A DNA stretch of 64,000 bases from Haloarchaeobius salinus (GCF_024464185.1 NZ_JANHAU010000006.1:182453-246452), one strand, 5' to 3'. Positions 24,778 to 33,701 are shown, counted from the stretch's first letter. A program made the numbers and translations. The notes: a model not told the origin generated them from the letters alone.

Positions 24778-25965
24778 ATGGGCGAGCAGCCCGACACCGA
24801 CGAGTTCCCGACCGACGTGGTCGCGCTCGCAGCCCGTCTCGTCCGCATCGCCTCGGAGAACCCGCCGGGGAACGAACGGCCCTGCGCCGAGTACGTCGTC
24901 GACTGGTTCACCGAACACGGCGTCGAGGCCGAGCTGGTCCCGACGCCCGGCACCGACCGTCCGAACGCGGTCGCGACCGTCGGCTCCGGCGGCCCGACGC
25001 TCGTGCTGAACGGCCACACCGACGTGGTGCCGGCTGACGACCCCGGCGACTGGGAACACGACCCGTTCGGCGGCGAGGTCGACGAGGGTCGGCTGTGGGG
25101 TCGCGGCAGCGCGGACATGAAGACCGGCCTCGCGCTGGCGATGGTCGTCGCCCGGAACCGCGCTGCCGAGCTGGCCGGGGGCGAGGACCTCCCCGGGACG
25201 CTCGTCGTCCACGCCGCCGCCGGCGAGGAGACCGGGCTGCCCGGGACCCGGACCCTCGTCGACGAGGGGTACGGCGGCGACTACGCCGTCGTCCTCGAAC
25301 CGACCGAGTTCCGCGTCGCGACGAGCGCGAAGGGCGTCGTCACCTACCGGGTCGGCGTCCACGGCGAGTCGACCCACGCGAGCAACCCCGACGAGGGGAC
25401 GAACGCCATCGCGCAGGCCCGTGCCCTGATGGACCGCATCGACGAGTACGACGCGCGACTCCGCGAACGCAGCGACCCACTCGTCGGGAAGGCGTACGCG
25501 AACGTCACCGCCTTCGAGGCCGGCACCGGCTCGAACATGGCCGTCGTCCCCGCCCGTGCCGAGTTCCTGCTCGACCGCCGCATCCTCCCCGAGGAGTCCA
25601 TCGAGGACGTGGACCGCGAGGTCGACGACCTGCTGGCCGCCGCCGAACGTGCGGACGGCGTCGTCACCGACCGGGAGACGGTCCAGCACTACGGCTCGGC
25701 GGGCATCGAACCGGACCACCCGCTCGCCGAACTCGTCCGCGCTCGAACCGGCGACCTCGCACCGGCCGAGCCGTGGGGGATGGCCGCGGCGACCGACGCC
25801 CGGGAGTTCGTCGCCGACGGCGTCCCGGCGGTCGTCTGGGGGCCGGGCTCGCTCTCGGAGGCCCACACCGTCGACGAGTCGATTCCGGTCGCCGACGCGG
25901 AGCGGGCGCTGCCGCTGCTCGAGGGAATCGTCCACGACGTGCTCTCGGGCGAACTCGAGAAGTAG
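24778..25965 (+). CDS. M20 family metallopeptidase (ArgE/DapE-type)
   Basis: 395 residues, soluble. The two-metal catalytic core is present: LNGHTDVVPAD (His and Asp), LWGRGSADMKTG (bridging Asp), AAGEETGLPG (catalytic Glu pair), LEPTEF and the late SLSEAHTVDES (metal-binding His). A dimerisation lid follows ESTHASNPDEGTNAI. Members hydrolyse N-acyl amino acids, succinyl-diaminopimelate or carboxy-terminal peptides; substrate cannot be assigned. It follows the transsulfuration gene by 4 bases, suggesting a shared amino-acid metabolic role. Confidence 0.88.
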   Translation: MGEQPDTDEFPTDVVALAARLVRIASENPPGNERPCAEYVVDWFTEHGVEAELVPTPGTDRPNAVATVGSGGPTLVLNGHTDVVPADDPGDWEHDPFGGEVDEGRLWGRGSADMKTGLALAMVVARNRAAELAGGEDLPGTLVVHAAAGEETGLPGTRTLVDEGYGGDYAVVLEPTEFRVATSAKGVVTYRVGVHGESTHASNPDEGTNAIAQARALMDRIDEYDARLRERSDPLVGKAYANVTAFEAGTGSNMAVVPARAEFLLDRRILPEESIEDVDREVDDLLAAAERADGVVTDRETVQHYGSAGIEPDHPLAELVRARTGDLAPAEPWGMAAATDAREFVADGVPAVVWGPGSLSEAHTVDESIPVADAERALPLLEGIVHDVLSGELEK

Positions 25966-25982
25966 GGACGGGAACGGGGTCC

Positions 25983-26267
25983 TCAGACCGTGAACAGGTG
26001 GCCCTCGCGGGGGACGTCGAACAGCCCGACCCGCGCCCCCGCGTCGAGCCACGCATGACCGTATGAGAACGCAGCCAGCGCGTTCACGAGGTCGTCGTTC
26101 TCGCGGAAGTGCTCGCCGTCGTCGAGGTACGACGCCGCCATCTCCAGACAGTCGAGTGCGGCCACGCCCATCGGCGTGTCCTCGGGTGCCGAGACGGTCA
26201 CCTCCTCGATGGCATCGGCGAGCAGGTCGTGGTAGCGGTCGGTCTTCTCCTCGAGGTCCGCCGCCAT
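25983..26267 (-). CDS. DUF357 family protein
   Basis: 94 residues, helical: MAADLEEKTDRYHDLLADAIEEV, then AALDCLEMAASYLDDGEHFRENDDLVNALAAFSYGHAWLDAG. The DDLVNALAAFSYGHAWLDAG block is characteristic of the archaeal DUF357 family (HEPN-like helical bundles). It starts one base after the HxlR-type regulator stop, so the two form an operon. Biochemical role unknown; HEPN domains can be RNases, but no RxxxxH catalytic motif is evident here. Confidence 0.8.
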   Translation of the reverse strand: MAADLEEKTDRYHDLLADAIEEVTVSAPEDTPMGVAALDCLEMAASYLDDGEHFRENDDLVNALAAFSYGHAWLDAGARVGLFDVPREGHLFTV

Positions 26268-26268
26268 C

Positions 26269-26616
26269 TCAGAGCCAGTCGGTGGCCCAGTCCTCGATCT
26301 CGTCGAAGACGGGACAGAGCGACTCGCCCTTGTCGGTGAGGCTGTAGTAGGAGGCGATGGGCGCGTCGGCCTCGACGCGACGCTCCACGAAGCCGAGGTC
26401 GGCGAGGTCGTCGAGCACGCGCGAGAGGGTCCGCGAGCTCGCGCCGGTGGAGCGCTTCAGCTCGTTGAACCGCTTCTCCTCGCCGCGCAGGTCGTGGAGG
26501 ACGACGAGCCGCCACTGGGAACCGATCTGTTCGAGCGACCGGACGACGGGACACGCGCCCTCGTTCTTCTCCGCGGCGACGTTCTTCTCGGCGGATTCGA
26601 GTGCTTCCGATGACAT
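26269..26616 (-). CDS. HxlR/PadR-type winged-helix regulator
   Basis: 115 residues from ATG 26616. CPVVRSLEQIGSQWRLVVLHDLRGEEKRFNELKRSTGASSRTLSRVLDDLADLGFVERRV is the HxlR signature, with the Cys and GSQWRL conserved in redox- or aldehyde-sensing members; the wing (ASYYSLTDKG) and C-terminal dimerisation helix follow. It is divergent from a DoxX-family gene, and a palindromic pair of sites lies in their shared promoter, consistent with autoregulation and control of doxX. Confidence 0.88.
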   Translation of the reverse strand: MSSEALESAEKNVAAEKNEGACPVVRSLEQIGSQWRLVVLHDLRGEEKRFNELKRSTGASSRTLSRVLDDLADLGFVERRVEADAPIASYYSLTDKGESLCPVFDEIEDWATDWL

Positions 26617-26620
26617 CGGT

Positions 26621-26681
26621 GTTATCTGGTTGTTCAATTGTCCGCTGAAGTATATATAGGTTCGGAATCGAACCAGGTAAC
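26621..26681. promoter_or_regulatory. Divergent promoter with inverted repeat (HxlR operator candidate)
   Basis: GTTATCTGGTT (26621-26631) and AACCAGGTAAC (26671-26681) form an inverted repeat with 10 of 11 matches. They flank TATATATAGG (26651-26660), the TATA element of the HxlR gene on the minus strand. A third partial copy, AAACCAGATT, lies at 26688-26697 toward the DoxX gene. The arrangement suits a dimeric regulator acting on both genes. Confidence 0.5.
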
Positions 26682-26752
26682 GTAATGAAACCAGATTGCA
26701 GTTCGCTACTCGCATCGACCCGGACGACCCAGAACCGCACGGAGGAGCGCCA

Positions 26753-27205
26753 ATGACGCTCGAGATCACCGGTACCGCGGCCGTCGTCTTCCTCGTCGGG
26801 CGGGTGCTCGTCGGGGGCGTCGTCGCGTTCATGGGCCTGAACCACTTCATGAACGCCGAGGACATGGCGGGCTACGCCGGGATGAAGGGCGTCCCCGCGC
26901 CGGGGCTCATGGTCCCGTTCACCGGCGGGATGCTCCTGTTCGGCGGGCTCTCCATCGCGCTGGGGTTCTACCCGGCCATCGGCGCGGGGGCCATCGCCGT
27001 CTTCCTCGTCGTGACCACGCCGCTGATGCACGACTTCTGGGCGATGGACGACCCCGAACAGCAGCAGAACGAGATGACGGCGTTCCTGAAGAACGTCGTC
27101 ATGCTGGGTGCGGCGCTCGCCTTCCTCGTGCTCGCAGGCACGGGCTGGGAGTACAGCATCGCGACCGGTGAGCTCGCGGCTGCCGCCGTCGCGCCGCTGT
27201 TCTGA
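26753..27205 (+). CDS. DoxX family membrane protein
   Basis: 150 residues, four membrane helices. The family features are present: VGRVLVGGVVAFMGLNHFMNAEDMAGYAGMKGVP near the start, the central GGMLLFGGLSIALGFYPAIGAGAIAVFLVVTTPLMHDFW, and a final helix LGAALAFLVLAGTG. DoxX proteins act as quinol-related or oxidoreductase membrane subunits. ATG 26753 is preceded by a strong Shine-Dalgarno-like GGAGG (26741-26745). The divergent HxlR regulator probably controls it, as for several redox-linked DoxX genes. Confidence 0.85.
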   Translation: MTLEITGTAAVVFLVGRVLVGGVVAFMGLNHFMNAEDMAGYAGMKGVPAPGLMVPFTGGMLLFGGLSIALGFYPAIGAGAIAVFLVVTTPLMHDFWAMDDPEQQQNEMTAFLKNVVMLGAALAFLVLAGTGWEYSIATGELAAAAVAPLF

Positions 27206-27236
27206 GGAGCACTGGCAGCCGGTTATCGCGGGAGAG

Positions 27237-27659
27237 TCAGCGCTCGTCCGCGAGCAGGATCGCCTCGATCTTCTTCAGCGCGCGTCGGCAGACCGGCACG
27301 TAGCCCGCCGCGAGCGGTGGGACCTCGAAGACGACACGACAGCGGTTCTCACCGATCGGCTCGACGCGGTGGCCCGTCGCCGGAACACGCGCCACGTCCC
27401 ACGTCCAGCGGCCGTCCCCGCAGGTCGTTATCTCGTAGGGGACCCACACTGCGCCGAGGACGTTCACGCTGCCGTGACTCCCCGCCGAGATGAACCGCGT
27501 CGGTGCGTCCACGTCCCGGACGGTCGGCCCCCACTCGGGCCAGCGCCACGTATCCGTCAGCAGTTCCCACGCGCGGCGGTGGTCGACGGGAACCTCGCGG
27601 GCGACCTCGATGCGGCCGCCGTCGGGGGTCGAGCCGAGCCGGACCGTCGTTCCCTCGGA
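27237..27659 (-). CDS. SRPBCC family protein
   Basis: 140 residues from a GTG at 27659 (an in-frame GTG at 27668 and a TTG at 27740 are alternatives; a TATA-like box at 27687-27693 favours a start near 27660). IEVAREVPVDHRRAWELLTDTWRWPEWGPTVRDVD and the later WTWDVARVPATGHRVEP with the C-terminal helix CRRALKKIEAILL give the START/SRPBCC helix-grip fold. Ligand and role unknown. Confidence 0.75.
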   Translation of the reverse strand, partial: SEGTTVRLGSTPDGGRIEVAREVPVDHRRAWELLTDTWRWPEWGPTVRDVDAPTRFISAGSHGSVNVLGAVWVPYEITTCGDGRWTWDVARVPATGHRVEPIGENRCRVVFEVPPLAAGYVPVCRRALKKIEAILLADER

Positions 27660-27801
27660 CACGCCCGACACTGGGGTTCCGGCCCCGATAAGCGTACCGT
27701 CGGGGGTGCTGTCGACGGCTCCGTCCCCGGATCGTGTCAACGGAAACGATAGACGGGGCCGGTATCTTCAAATCTCACGGGTTCTTGGCAGGTGACAACG
27801 G

Positions 27802-28722
27802 ATGATCACGGTCGAGGACCTCCGCAAAGAGTACGACGGGTTCGTCGCGGTCGACGGCAGCACGTTCTCGGTGGGCCGTGGCGAGGTCTTCGGTGTGGTC
27901 GGGCCGAACGGGGCCGGCAAGACGACGACGCTCAAGACGCTCGCGGGGCTCGTCGAACCGACGAGCGGGACCGTCTCGGTCGCGGGACTCGCGGCCGACG
28001 ACCCCGAGATGCGACGGAACCTCGGCTTCCTCCCCGAGGAGTCGCCGCTGTACGAGGAGATGACGGCGACCGCCTACCTCGAGTTCTTCGCGGACCTCTA
28101 CGACGTTCCGGGCGACGTGGCCGGCGAGCGCATCACGGAGGCACTCGACCGGCTCGACCTCGAACATCGCGAGCGCCGCATCGGCGACATGTCGAAGGGG
28201 ATGAAGCGGAAGGTCGCCATCGCCCGGTCGCTCGTCAACGACCCCGACGTGCTCATCTACGACGAGCCCGCGTCGGGCCTGGACCCGCTGACGACGAACT
28301 ACATCATCGAGTTCACCGAACAGCTCGCCGAACAGGGCAAGACCATCGTCTTCTCGGCGCACAACCTCTACCACGTCGAGAGCATCTGCGACCGCGTCAT
28401 CGTGATGAACCACGGCGAGATCATCGCACGGGGCACGCTGGACGAGATCCGCCGCGAGCACGGCTCGACGTCGTACCACGTCTACACCGACGTGGCACTC
28501 GACGGCTCGGAGCCGGCCGGCGACGAGCGCTACGAGTCGGTGGTCGGCGACATGGACGCCGTCGAGGCGCTGCGGTCGCAGGCCGGTGCACGCGGGGGCT
28601 CGGTCGTCGACATCCAGACCCGCGACCCGAGCCTGGAGGACATCTTCCTCGACATCGCCGACGAGACCCCGGAGCAGGCGAGCGAGGGCGAGCGCGAGCG
28701 GACCGTGGAGGCGGAGACGTGA
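27802..28722 (+). CDS. ABC transporter ATP-binding protein (ABC-2 exporter type)
   Basis: 306 residues. Walker A GPNGAGKTT (34-42), the Q/D-loop region, ABC signature MSKGMKRKVAIARSL, Walker B VLIYDEPASGLDP and H-loop FSAHNLY are all intact. The C-terminal 80 residues (LDEIRREHGSTSYHVYT ...) are the extra domain of the NatA/CcmA subfamily, ending with LEDIFLDIAD. It energises the two permease genes that follow with overlapping frames, so the three form one exporter. Substrate unknown. Confidence 0.9.
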   Translation: MITVEDLRKEYDGFVAVDGSTFSVGRGEVFGVVGPNGAGKTTTLKTLAGLVEPTSGTVSVAGLAADDPEMRRNLGFLPEESPLYEEMTATAYLEFFADLYDVPGDVAGERITEALDRLDLEHRERRIGDMSKGMKRKVAIARSLVNDPDVLIYDEPASGLDPLTTNYIIEFTEQLAEQGKTIVFSAHNLYHVESICDRVIVMNHGEIIARGTLDEIRREHGSTSYHVYTDVALDGSEPAGDERYESVVGDMDAVEALRSQAGARGGSVVDIQTRDPSLEDIFLDIADETPEQASEGERERTVEAET

Positions 28723-30623
28723 CGCGGGGCTCGCGCCTCACCGCAGTCACCTCACGTCTCCGCTCGCTCCCGTCCCGACTCCGCGACGGCTGGCCGCCGC
28801 TCTCGCCGCGCAAGACCCTCCGAATCGCCCGCTGGGAGGTCGAGAAGAGCGCCGGCACCGTCGACCGGCGGACCGCGGCCGTCGCCATCCTCCTGCTCGT
28901 CGTGGGTGGACTCGCCGCGCCGGTCGTCATCGCCCAGGGACCCGGCCTCGACGACGGCATCTACCGTGTCGGGGTCGAACCCGGAAACCCGTACTACGAC
29001 GTCGTCCAGGAGAGCTCGCAGTTCGCGGCCAGACCGGACCACGCCTCCGCCGCCGCGTTGAACAACGGCGAGATCGACGTTCTCGTGACCGAACGCGGCC
29101 CGCCCATCCCCCGCTCGACGCGGAAGGGCCGGGCCGCCTACGCCGAGTTCCGGTCGGCGGTGGTCGAGTACAACGACGGCCAGATGCGGCTGGACGACAA
29201 CCAGAGCGCCGCCTTCCCCGTGGTCGTCGACGTGAGCTACGAGTCCCGCGGTGGAACGACGTTCGGGTCCGGCGGCGAGGCGGGCACCGACGCCGGCACG
29301 GACGAAACCAGCGACGGCGGGACCGGCACCAGCACGGGCAGCGGCGACGACGACGACGATGCCGGAAGCGGTGGGGGTGGCACGGATGGAGGCTCCGACT
29401 CCGGCGGCGACGACGGCATCGCGGCCCCGAACCTCGGCGGCAGTGGCGGCTTCGGCAGCGGCACCAGCTCGGGCGACCCGAGCAGCATCAGCCCGCCGTT
29501 CCCGTTCAGCTCGCTCGTGCTCGCGTTCCTGTTCATCGTCCCGATGAACTTCGTCATCCAGGCGTACGGCAGCACCATCATCAACGAGCGCATCAACCGC
29601 CGTGGCGAGCTGCTGCTCGTCGCTCCCGTCTCCCGTCGGGACATCATCGCCGGGAAGACGCTGCCGTACTTCCTCGGACTGCTCGCCGTGACGGTCGGTA
29701 TCGCCTGGGCCATCGGCGGTGGCCCGGCATCCGTCGGCGCGGTCGTCCCCATCGCGCTGCTGTTCCTCTCGTCGACGTTCGTCGGCGGGATGTTCGCCCG
29801 GTCGTTCAAGGAGCTCACGTTCGTCACCATCGCGGTGTCGGTGTTCCTCACCTCCTACGTGTTCGTCCCGGCCATCTTCACCGACGTGACGCCCATCGCG
29901 CTCATCTCGCCGCTGACCGTCGTCGTGATGGACCTGCAGGGCCAGTCCATCGGTCTCGGCGAGTTCGCGTTCGCGACGCTGCCGTTCCTGCTCACGTCGC
30001 TCGTGCTGTTCACCATCGGCGCGGGCACCTACCGCGAGGAGGACATGTTCAGCCAGCGCGCGGTCCACCGGAAGGCGCTCGACGCCATCGCGACGCGGGT
30101 CCGGAGCGTCTCGTCGGTGCTCCTCGTGACGATGCTGTTGCTCCCGTTCGTCTTCCTCGCGGAGTTGCTCGCCATCGCGCTGGTGTTCATCCTCCCGCGC
30201 TCGGTCTCGATCCCCGCGCTGTTCCTCACCGTCGCGCTCATCGAGGAGTTCGCGAAGAGTATCCACGTCTACGCGGGCTTCGAGTACGCCCGGTTCGAAC
30301 GCTCGAAGAGGACAGCGGTCGTCCTCGGTATCGCGAGCGGCGTCGGGTTCTTCCTCGCCGAGAAGCTGACGCTGCTCGTCCAGCTCGTCCAGCTCCAGAC
30401 GCTCCCCGAGGGACAGAGCGCGTTCCCGGACGCGGCGGTCGGCGGCGTCGACCCGCTGCTCGCGCTCGGGTTACTGGCGCTCCCGCTGCTGCTGCACACC
30501 GTGACGGCGACCATCTCGGCGCTCGGTGCACAGCGGTCGCGACGGGCGTACGTCGGGGCGTTCTGCGTCGCCGTCGTCGTCCACCTGCTGTACAACCTGG
30601 GGGTGTCCGGCCTTGTCGCGTGA
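28719..30623 (+). CDS. ABC-2 permease with C-terminal PrsW-like domain
   Basis: 634 residues from a GTG overlapping the ATPase stop (GTGA). An N-terminal amphipathic region precedes helix 1 (about 50-72), then a large loop with an Asp/Gly/Ser-rich disordered segment (about 185-235), and an ABC-2 membrane core (FSSLVLAFLFIVPMNFVIQAYG ... NERINRRGELLLVAPVSRRDIIAGK). After about residue 470 a second set of helices carries EEFAKS (509-514), matching the EExxK catalytic motif of PrsW-type intramembrane proteases; further membrane His residues (VVVHLLYN) occur near the end. Whether it is proteolytically active is untested. Confidence 0.8.
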   Translation: MTRGSRLTAVTSRLRSLPSRLRDGWPPLSPRKTLRIARWEVEKSAGTVDRRTAAVAILLLVVGGLAAPVVIAQGPGLDDGIYRVGVEPGNPYYDVVQESSQFAARPDHASAAALNNGEIDVLVTERGPPIPRSTRKGRAAYAEFRSAVVEYNDGQMRLDDNQSAAFPVVVDVSYESRGGTTFGSGGEAGTDAGTDETSDGGTGTSTGSGDDDDDAGSGGGGTDGGSDSGGDDGIAAPNLGGSGGFGSGTSSGDPSSISPPFPFSSLVLAFLFIVPMNFVIQAYGSTIINERINRRGELLLVAPVSRRDIIAGKTLPYFLGLLAVTVGIAWAIGGGPASVGAVVPIALLFLSSTFVGGMFARSFKELTFVTIAVSVFLTSYVFVPAIFTDVTPIALISPLTVVVMDLQGQSIGLGEFAFATLPFLLTSLVLFTIGAGTYREEDMFSQRAVHRKALDAIATRVRSVSSVLLVTMLLLPFVFLAELLAIALVFILPRSVSIPALFLTVALIEEFAKSIHVYAGFEYARFERSKRTAVVLGIASGVGFFLAEKLTLLVQLVQLQTLPEGQSAFPDAAVGGVDPLLALGLLALPLLLHTVTATISALGAQRSRRAYVGAFCVAVVVHLLYNLGVSGLVA

Positions 30624-31743
30624 CGGCCCGCCGACCCACCACGTGGGCGACGACGGCGATGAGACCGGTGGTGGCGGGGGCCGTCGCGCCTCCATCCGCG
30701 CCCGGCTCGCCATCGCGAAGCGGGAGGTCGCGTCGCTCCGCTCCGAGAAGACCATCGTGCTCGCGCTGTGCATCCAGCTGTTCGTGGCGTCGTTCTCCTC
30801 GTTCCTCGTCGTCGGGCTCGTCTCGCTCTACGACCCGGGGAGCGTCGAGGGCTACACGCTCCAGATGGCCGTCGGCGGCAACGCCTCCGACGAGGTCATC
30901 GAGGTCGTCGGGAACGACGACAGCATCGAGGTCGTCCAGTACGAGTCCGCGGAGGGTGCCCGCGAGGGGTTCCGGAACTGGCGCGTCGACGCCGTGATGG
31001 TCGCGACACACACCGGCAACGGGACGGTGGCGGTCCAGGCCACGGTGCCCGACGAGAACCTGCGTACGACGGTCATCATCGTCCAGGTGCGCGAGACGCT
31101 GCAGGCGATGGAGGAGAACCTCCGACAGGAGTACCGGACCAGCCTCGACCGCGAGGTGCTCGACGTGCCGCCCAAGCAGGGCTCCAGTCCGTACTTCGGG
31201 TTCACCTACACCGTGCTGGTGCCGCTGCTGCTGTTCCTGCCCGTCTTCATCTCCGGGTCCATCGCGGTCGACTCGCTGACCGAGGAGAGCCAGCGCGGGA
31301 CGCTGGAGCTGCTCCGCGTGGCTCCCGTCACGCTGGGCGACATCGTCGACGCGAAGCTGCTCGCGACGGCGACACTCGCACCCGTGCAGGCGGCGCTCTG
31401 GCTCGGGCTGCTCTGGTTCAACGGCACCGGTATCTCGAACCCCCTCGTCCTCGTCGGGCTCGTCGGTGCGCTGGCCGTACTCGTCGTCTCCGTCGGTATC
31501 GGCATCGCCCTCGCAGCGGCGGACCGTCGGCAGGCGCAGTTCCTCTACTCGACGGGCGTGCTCGGGGCCATCACGGTCGCCGGTCTGCTGCCCGAGCATC
31601 CCGCGAACACGGTCGCCCGGCTGGCCATCGGCAGCCCCGGCGAGTGGACGTGGGCGTTCGCCGTGGTCTACGCCTGTCTGGGCATCCTGGCCTACCTCGC
31701 GGTCCGGCTCGGCGTCCAGTTCATCGACCCAGAAGGCCTCTAG
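30613..31743 (+). CDS. ABC-2 type permease
   Basis: About 376 residues if the TTG at 30613 is used; a GTG at 30643 is the alternative and would leave the domains intact. Topology is one N-terminal membrane helix (ALCIQLFVASFSSFLVVGLVSL), an extracytoplasmic loop of about 170 residues with a DEVIEVVGNDDSIEVV-like start, then five or six helices with the ABC-2 core VPLLLFLPVFISGSIAVDSLTEESQRGTLELLRVAPVT. It overlaps the PrsW-fused permease by 11 bases and is likely its partner in a heterodimeric channel. It ends by overlapping the convergent gene (CTAG shared stops). Confidence 0.82.
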   Translation: MSRDGPPTHHVGDDGDETGGGGGRRASIRARLAIAKREVASLRSEKTIVLALCIQLFVASFSSFLVVGLVSLYDPGSVEGYTLQMAVGGNASDEVIEVVGNDDSIEVVQYESAEGAREGFRNWRVDAVMVATHTGNGTVAVQATVPDENLRTTVIIVQVRETLQAMEENLRQEYRTSLDREVLDVPPKQGSSPYFGFTYTVLVPLLLFLPVFISGSIAVDSLTEESQRGTLELLRVAPVTLGDIVDAKLLATATLAPVQAALWLGLLWFNGTGISNPLVLVGLVGALAVLVVSVGIGIALAAADRRQAQFLYSTGVLGAITVAGLLPEHPANTVARLAIGSPGEWTWAFAVVYACLGILAYLAVRLGVQFIDPEGL

Positions 31744-32210
31744 ATGTTCCGGTAGAACCAGGGGAGGACCTTGAAGTAGAGCGCGACGACGAGGCCCATG
31801 AAGCCGACTGAGATCCCGAGCATCCCGAGTGCCGGCAGTGCCTGCGAGTCACCCTTCCCCGAGGTGTACCGGAACACCTCGTAGTCGAGCGTCCGCGTCG
31901 TCGTCCCGGTTCCGTCGGTGACCGCGACGGTCACCGTCACGTTGCCCTCCTGCTGGAACCGGTAGCTCGCCTGTCGCGTCTCCGCGGTCGAACCGTCGGG
32001 GAACGTCCACTCCACCGAGACCTCGCCGCTCGCGTTCCGCACGGCCACCTCGAACGTCGACGTGGCGTTGTAGACGGCCCGGTCCGGCCCCGAGACGGTG
32101 ACGTTCGGGCCCTCGTCGGTTGTCTGTGCGGGCGTGTCAGCGACGGCGAGGCCGGCCGAACAGAGCAGGAGAACGGACAGTGCGAGGAGGGTATTCCGAT
32201 ATGCCGACAT
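31740..32210 (-). CDS. PKD-domain protein with signal peptide and C-terminal membrane anchor
   Basis: 156 residues from ATG 32210. Signal peptide (NTLLALSVLLLCSAGLAVADTPA), then one PKD-like beta-sandwich: NVTVSGPDRAVYNATSTFEVAVRNASGEVSVEWTFPDGS with the YRFQQEGNVTVTVAVTDGTG core that is typical of PKD. A C-terminal membrane helix (ALGMLGISVGFMGLVVALYF) ends in WFYRNI. Surface-exposed, likely adhesive or structural. Its stop codon shares CTAG with the permease gene. Confidence 0.8.
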   Translation of the reverse strand: MSAYRNTLLALSVLLLCSAGLAVADTPAQTTDEGPNVTVSGPDRAVYNATSTFEVAVRNASGEVSVEWTFPDGSTAETRQASYRFQQEGNVTVTVAVTDGTGTTTRTLDYEVFRYTSGKGDSQALPALGMLGISVGFMGLVVALYFKVLPWFYRNI

Positions 32211-32282
32211 GTGTCGTGGTGCTCCCACCCCGAAAATAAGCGTTCCGCTCACGTTTTTGGCCCCCCGGCCCGTGGGGCCGCC

Positions 32283-33257
32283 ATGGAGTACACTACTCTC
32301 GGCGACACCGGACTGGAGGTCAGTCGCATCTGCCTCGGCTGCATGAGCTTCGGCGACCCCGACTGGCGCGGCTGGGTCCTCGACGAGGACGACGGAAAGG
32401 AGCTGGTCGACCGCGCGCTCGACCTCGGCATCAACTTCTTCGACACCGCGAACATGTACTCGAAGGGCGAGTCCGAGCGCATCCTCGGCGAGGCACTCGA
32501 CGGGCAGCGCGACGAGGCCGTCGTCGCCACGAAGGGCTACTTCCAGATGGACGAGGACGACCCGAACTCCGGTGGACTCTCCCGGAAGGCCATCGAGCAG
32601 GAGCTACAGAACAGCCTCGACCGGCTGGGGATGGACACCGTGGACCTCTACCAGATCCACCGATGGGACGACGACACACCGATCGAGACGACGCTGCGCG
32701 CGCTCGACGACGCGGTACGGCGCGGGCAGGTCCGCTACATCGGCGGGTCGTCGATGTGGGCCCACCAGTTCGCCGAGTCCCTGTACACGGCAGACCGCCT
32801 CGGCACGGAGCGGTTCGTCACCATGCAGAACCACTACAACCTGCTCTACCGCGAGGAGGAACGGGAGATGCTCCCGCTCTGTGCGAAGGAGAACGTCGGC
32901 GTCATACCCTGGTCGCCGCTGGCACGGGGCTACCTCGCACGGCCGCACGAGGAGTACGACGCGACGGCCCGCGGCGAGCGCGACGAGCACGCCCGCGGCC
33001 ACCCCTACTTCGAGGGCGGCGGCCGGGAGATCAACGAGCGCGTGCAGGAACTCGCCGCCGAGCACGGCGTGACGATGGCCCAGATCGGCCTCGCGTGGCT
33101 GTTCTCGAAGGACGTCGTCGACGCACCCATCGTCGGCACGACCAGCATCGAGCACCTGGAGCAGGCCGTCGAGGCGCTCGACGTGGACCTCAGCCACAGC
33201 GACGTCGCGTGGCTGGAGGAGCCCTACGAGCCGGTCCGCGTCTCGGGCCACGAGTGA
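32283..33257 (+). CDS. Aldo/keto reductase
   Basis: 324 residues, TIM barrel. The AKR catalytic set is visible: FDTANMYSKGESE (Asp and Tyr), VATKGYF (Lys), and IHRWDDDTP (His). GLAWLFSKDVVDAPIVGTTSIEHLEQAVEAL carries the NADP-phosphate-binding region near the C-terminus. SRICLGCMSFGDPDWRGWVLD at the start is the form found in AKR11/AKR7-like bacterial and archaeal enzymes. NADPH-dependent reduction of aldehydes or ketones, substrate unknown. ATG 32283 is preferred over the longer frame at 32211. Confidence 0.9.
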   Translation: MEYTTLGDTGLEVSRICLGCMSFGDPDWRGWVLDEDDGKELVDRALDLGINFFDTANMYSKGESERILGEALDGQRDEAVVATKGYFQMDEDDPNSGGLSRKAIEQELQNSLDRLGMDTVDLYQIHRWDDDTPIETTLRALDDAVRRGQVRYIGGSSMWAHQFAESLYTADRLGTERFVTMQNHYNLLYREEEREMLPLCAKENVGVIPWSPLARGYLARPHEEYDATARGERDEHARGHPYFEGGGREINERVQELAAEHGVTMAQIGLAWLFSKDVVDAPIVGTTSIEHLEQAVEALDVDLSHSDVAWLEEPYEPVRVSGHE

Positions 33258-33326
33258 CGGCACCGTCGGAACGCCAGGGGCCGAACCGGGAGCTACTTGC
33301 ACCGGCCGACCGAACCGACCGACGAC

Positions 33327-33674
33327 ATGGCTGACCGAACCCCCATCGACCGACTCGTGGAGAACCGGTTCCTCGTCCTGGGAGTCGGCCTCTGGGCGGT
33401 GTCCGTCGTCGTCGCGGTGCTGCTGGGGGACCCGCCGGCGGTCGCCGCCGGCTACCTGTTCCTCCCGGCGGTCCTCGTCGCCTGGGGCGCGTACGTCCTC
33501 GCGGACGGCGTCGGTGTCTCCACCCGAGCGGTGGGTGGGCTCCTGCTCCTCGTCGGCGGACTCGGCGAGTACGGGCTCTACTTCTGGCGTGGTCCGAACG
33601 CCGACCTGCTCGGGCTCACGGGGGTCTGGCTCCTCGGGCTCCTCCTCGTCGTGGTCGCCGAGCGACGCGGGTAG
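33327..33674 (+). CDS. Small four-helix membrane protein
   Basis: 115 residues, almost entirely hydrophobic: four membrane helices (about 15-33, 38-58, 66-86, 95-111) separated by short Gly/Pro-rich turns. No domain recognised. ATG 33327 follows the aldo/keto reductase by 69 bases and could be cotranscribed with it. Confidence 0.6.
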   Translation: MADRTPIDRLVENRFLVLGVGLWAVSVVVAVLLGDPPAVAAGYLFLPAVLVAWGAYVLADGVGVSTRAVGGLLLLVGGLGEYGLYFWRGPNADLLGLTGVWLLGLLLVVVAERRG

Positions 33675-33701
33675 GTCCGGGTCGGGGGCGCGGGCCGGCG
33701 G

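Noticed and set aside
23650..26052. 800-codon minus-strand ORF under the transsulfuration and M20 genes
   Set aside because: The translation is Arg/Val/Gly-biased and has no domain, whereas the plus strand has two complete enzymes with all catalytic motifs.
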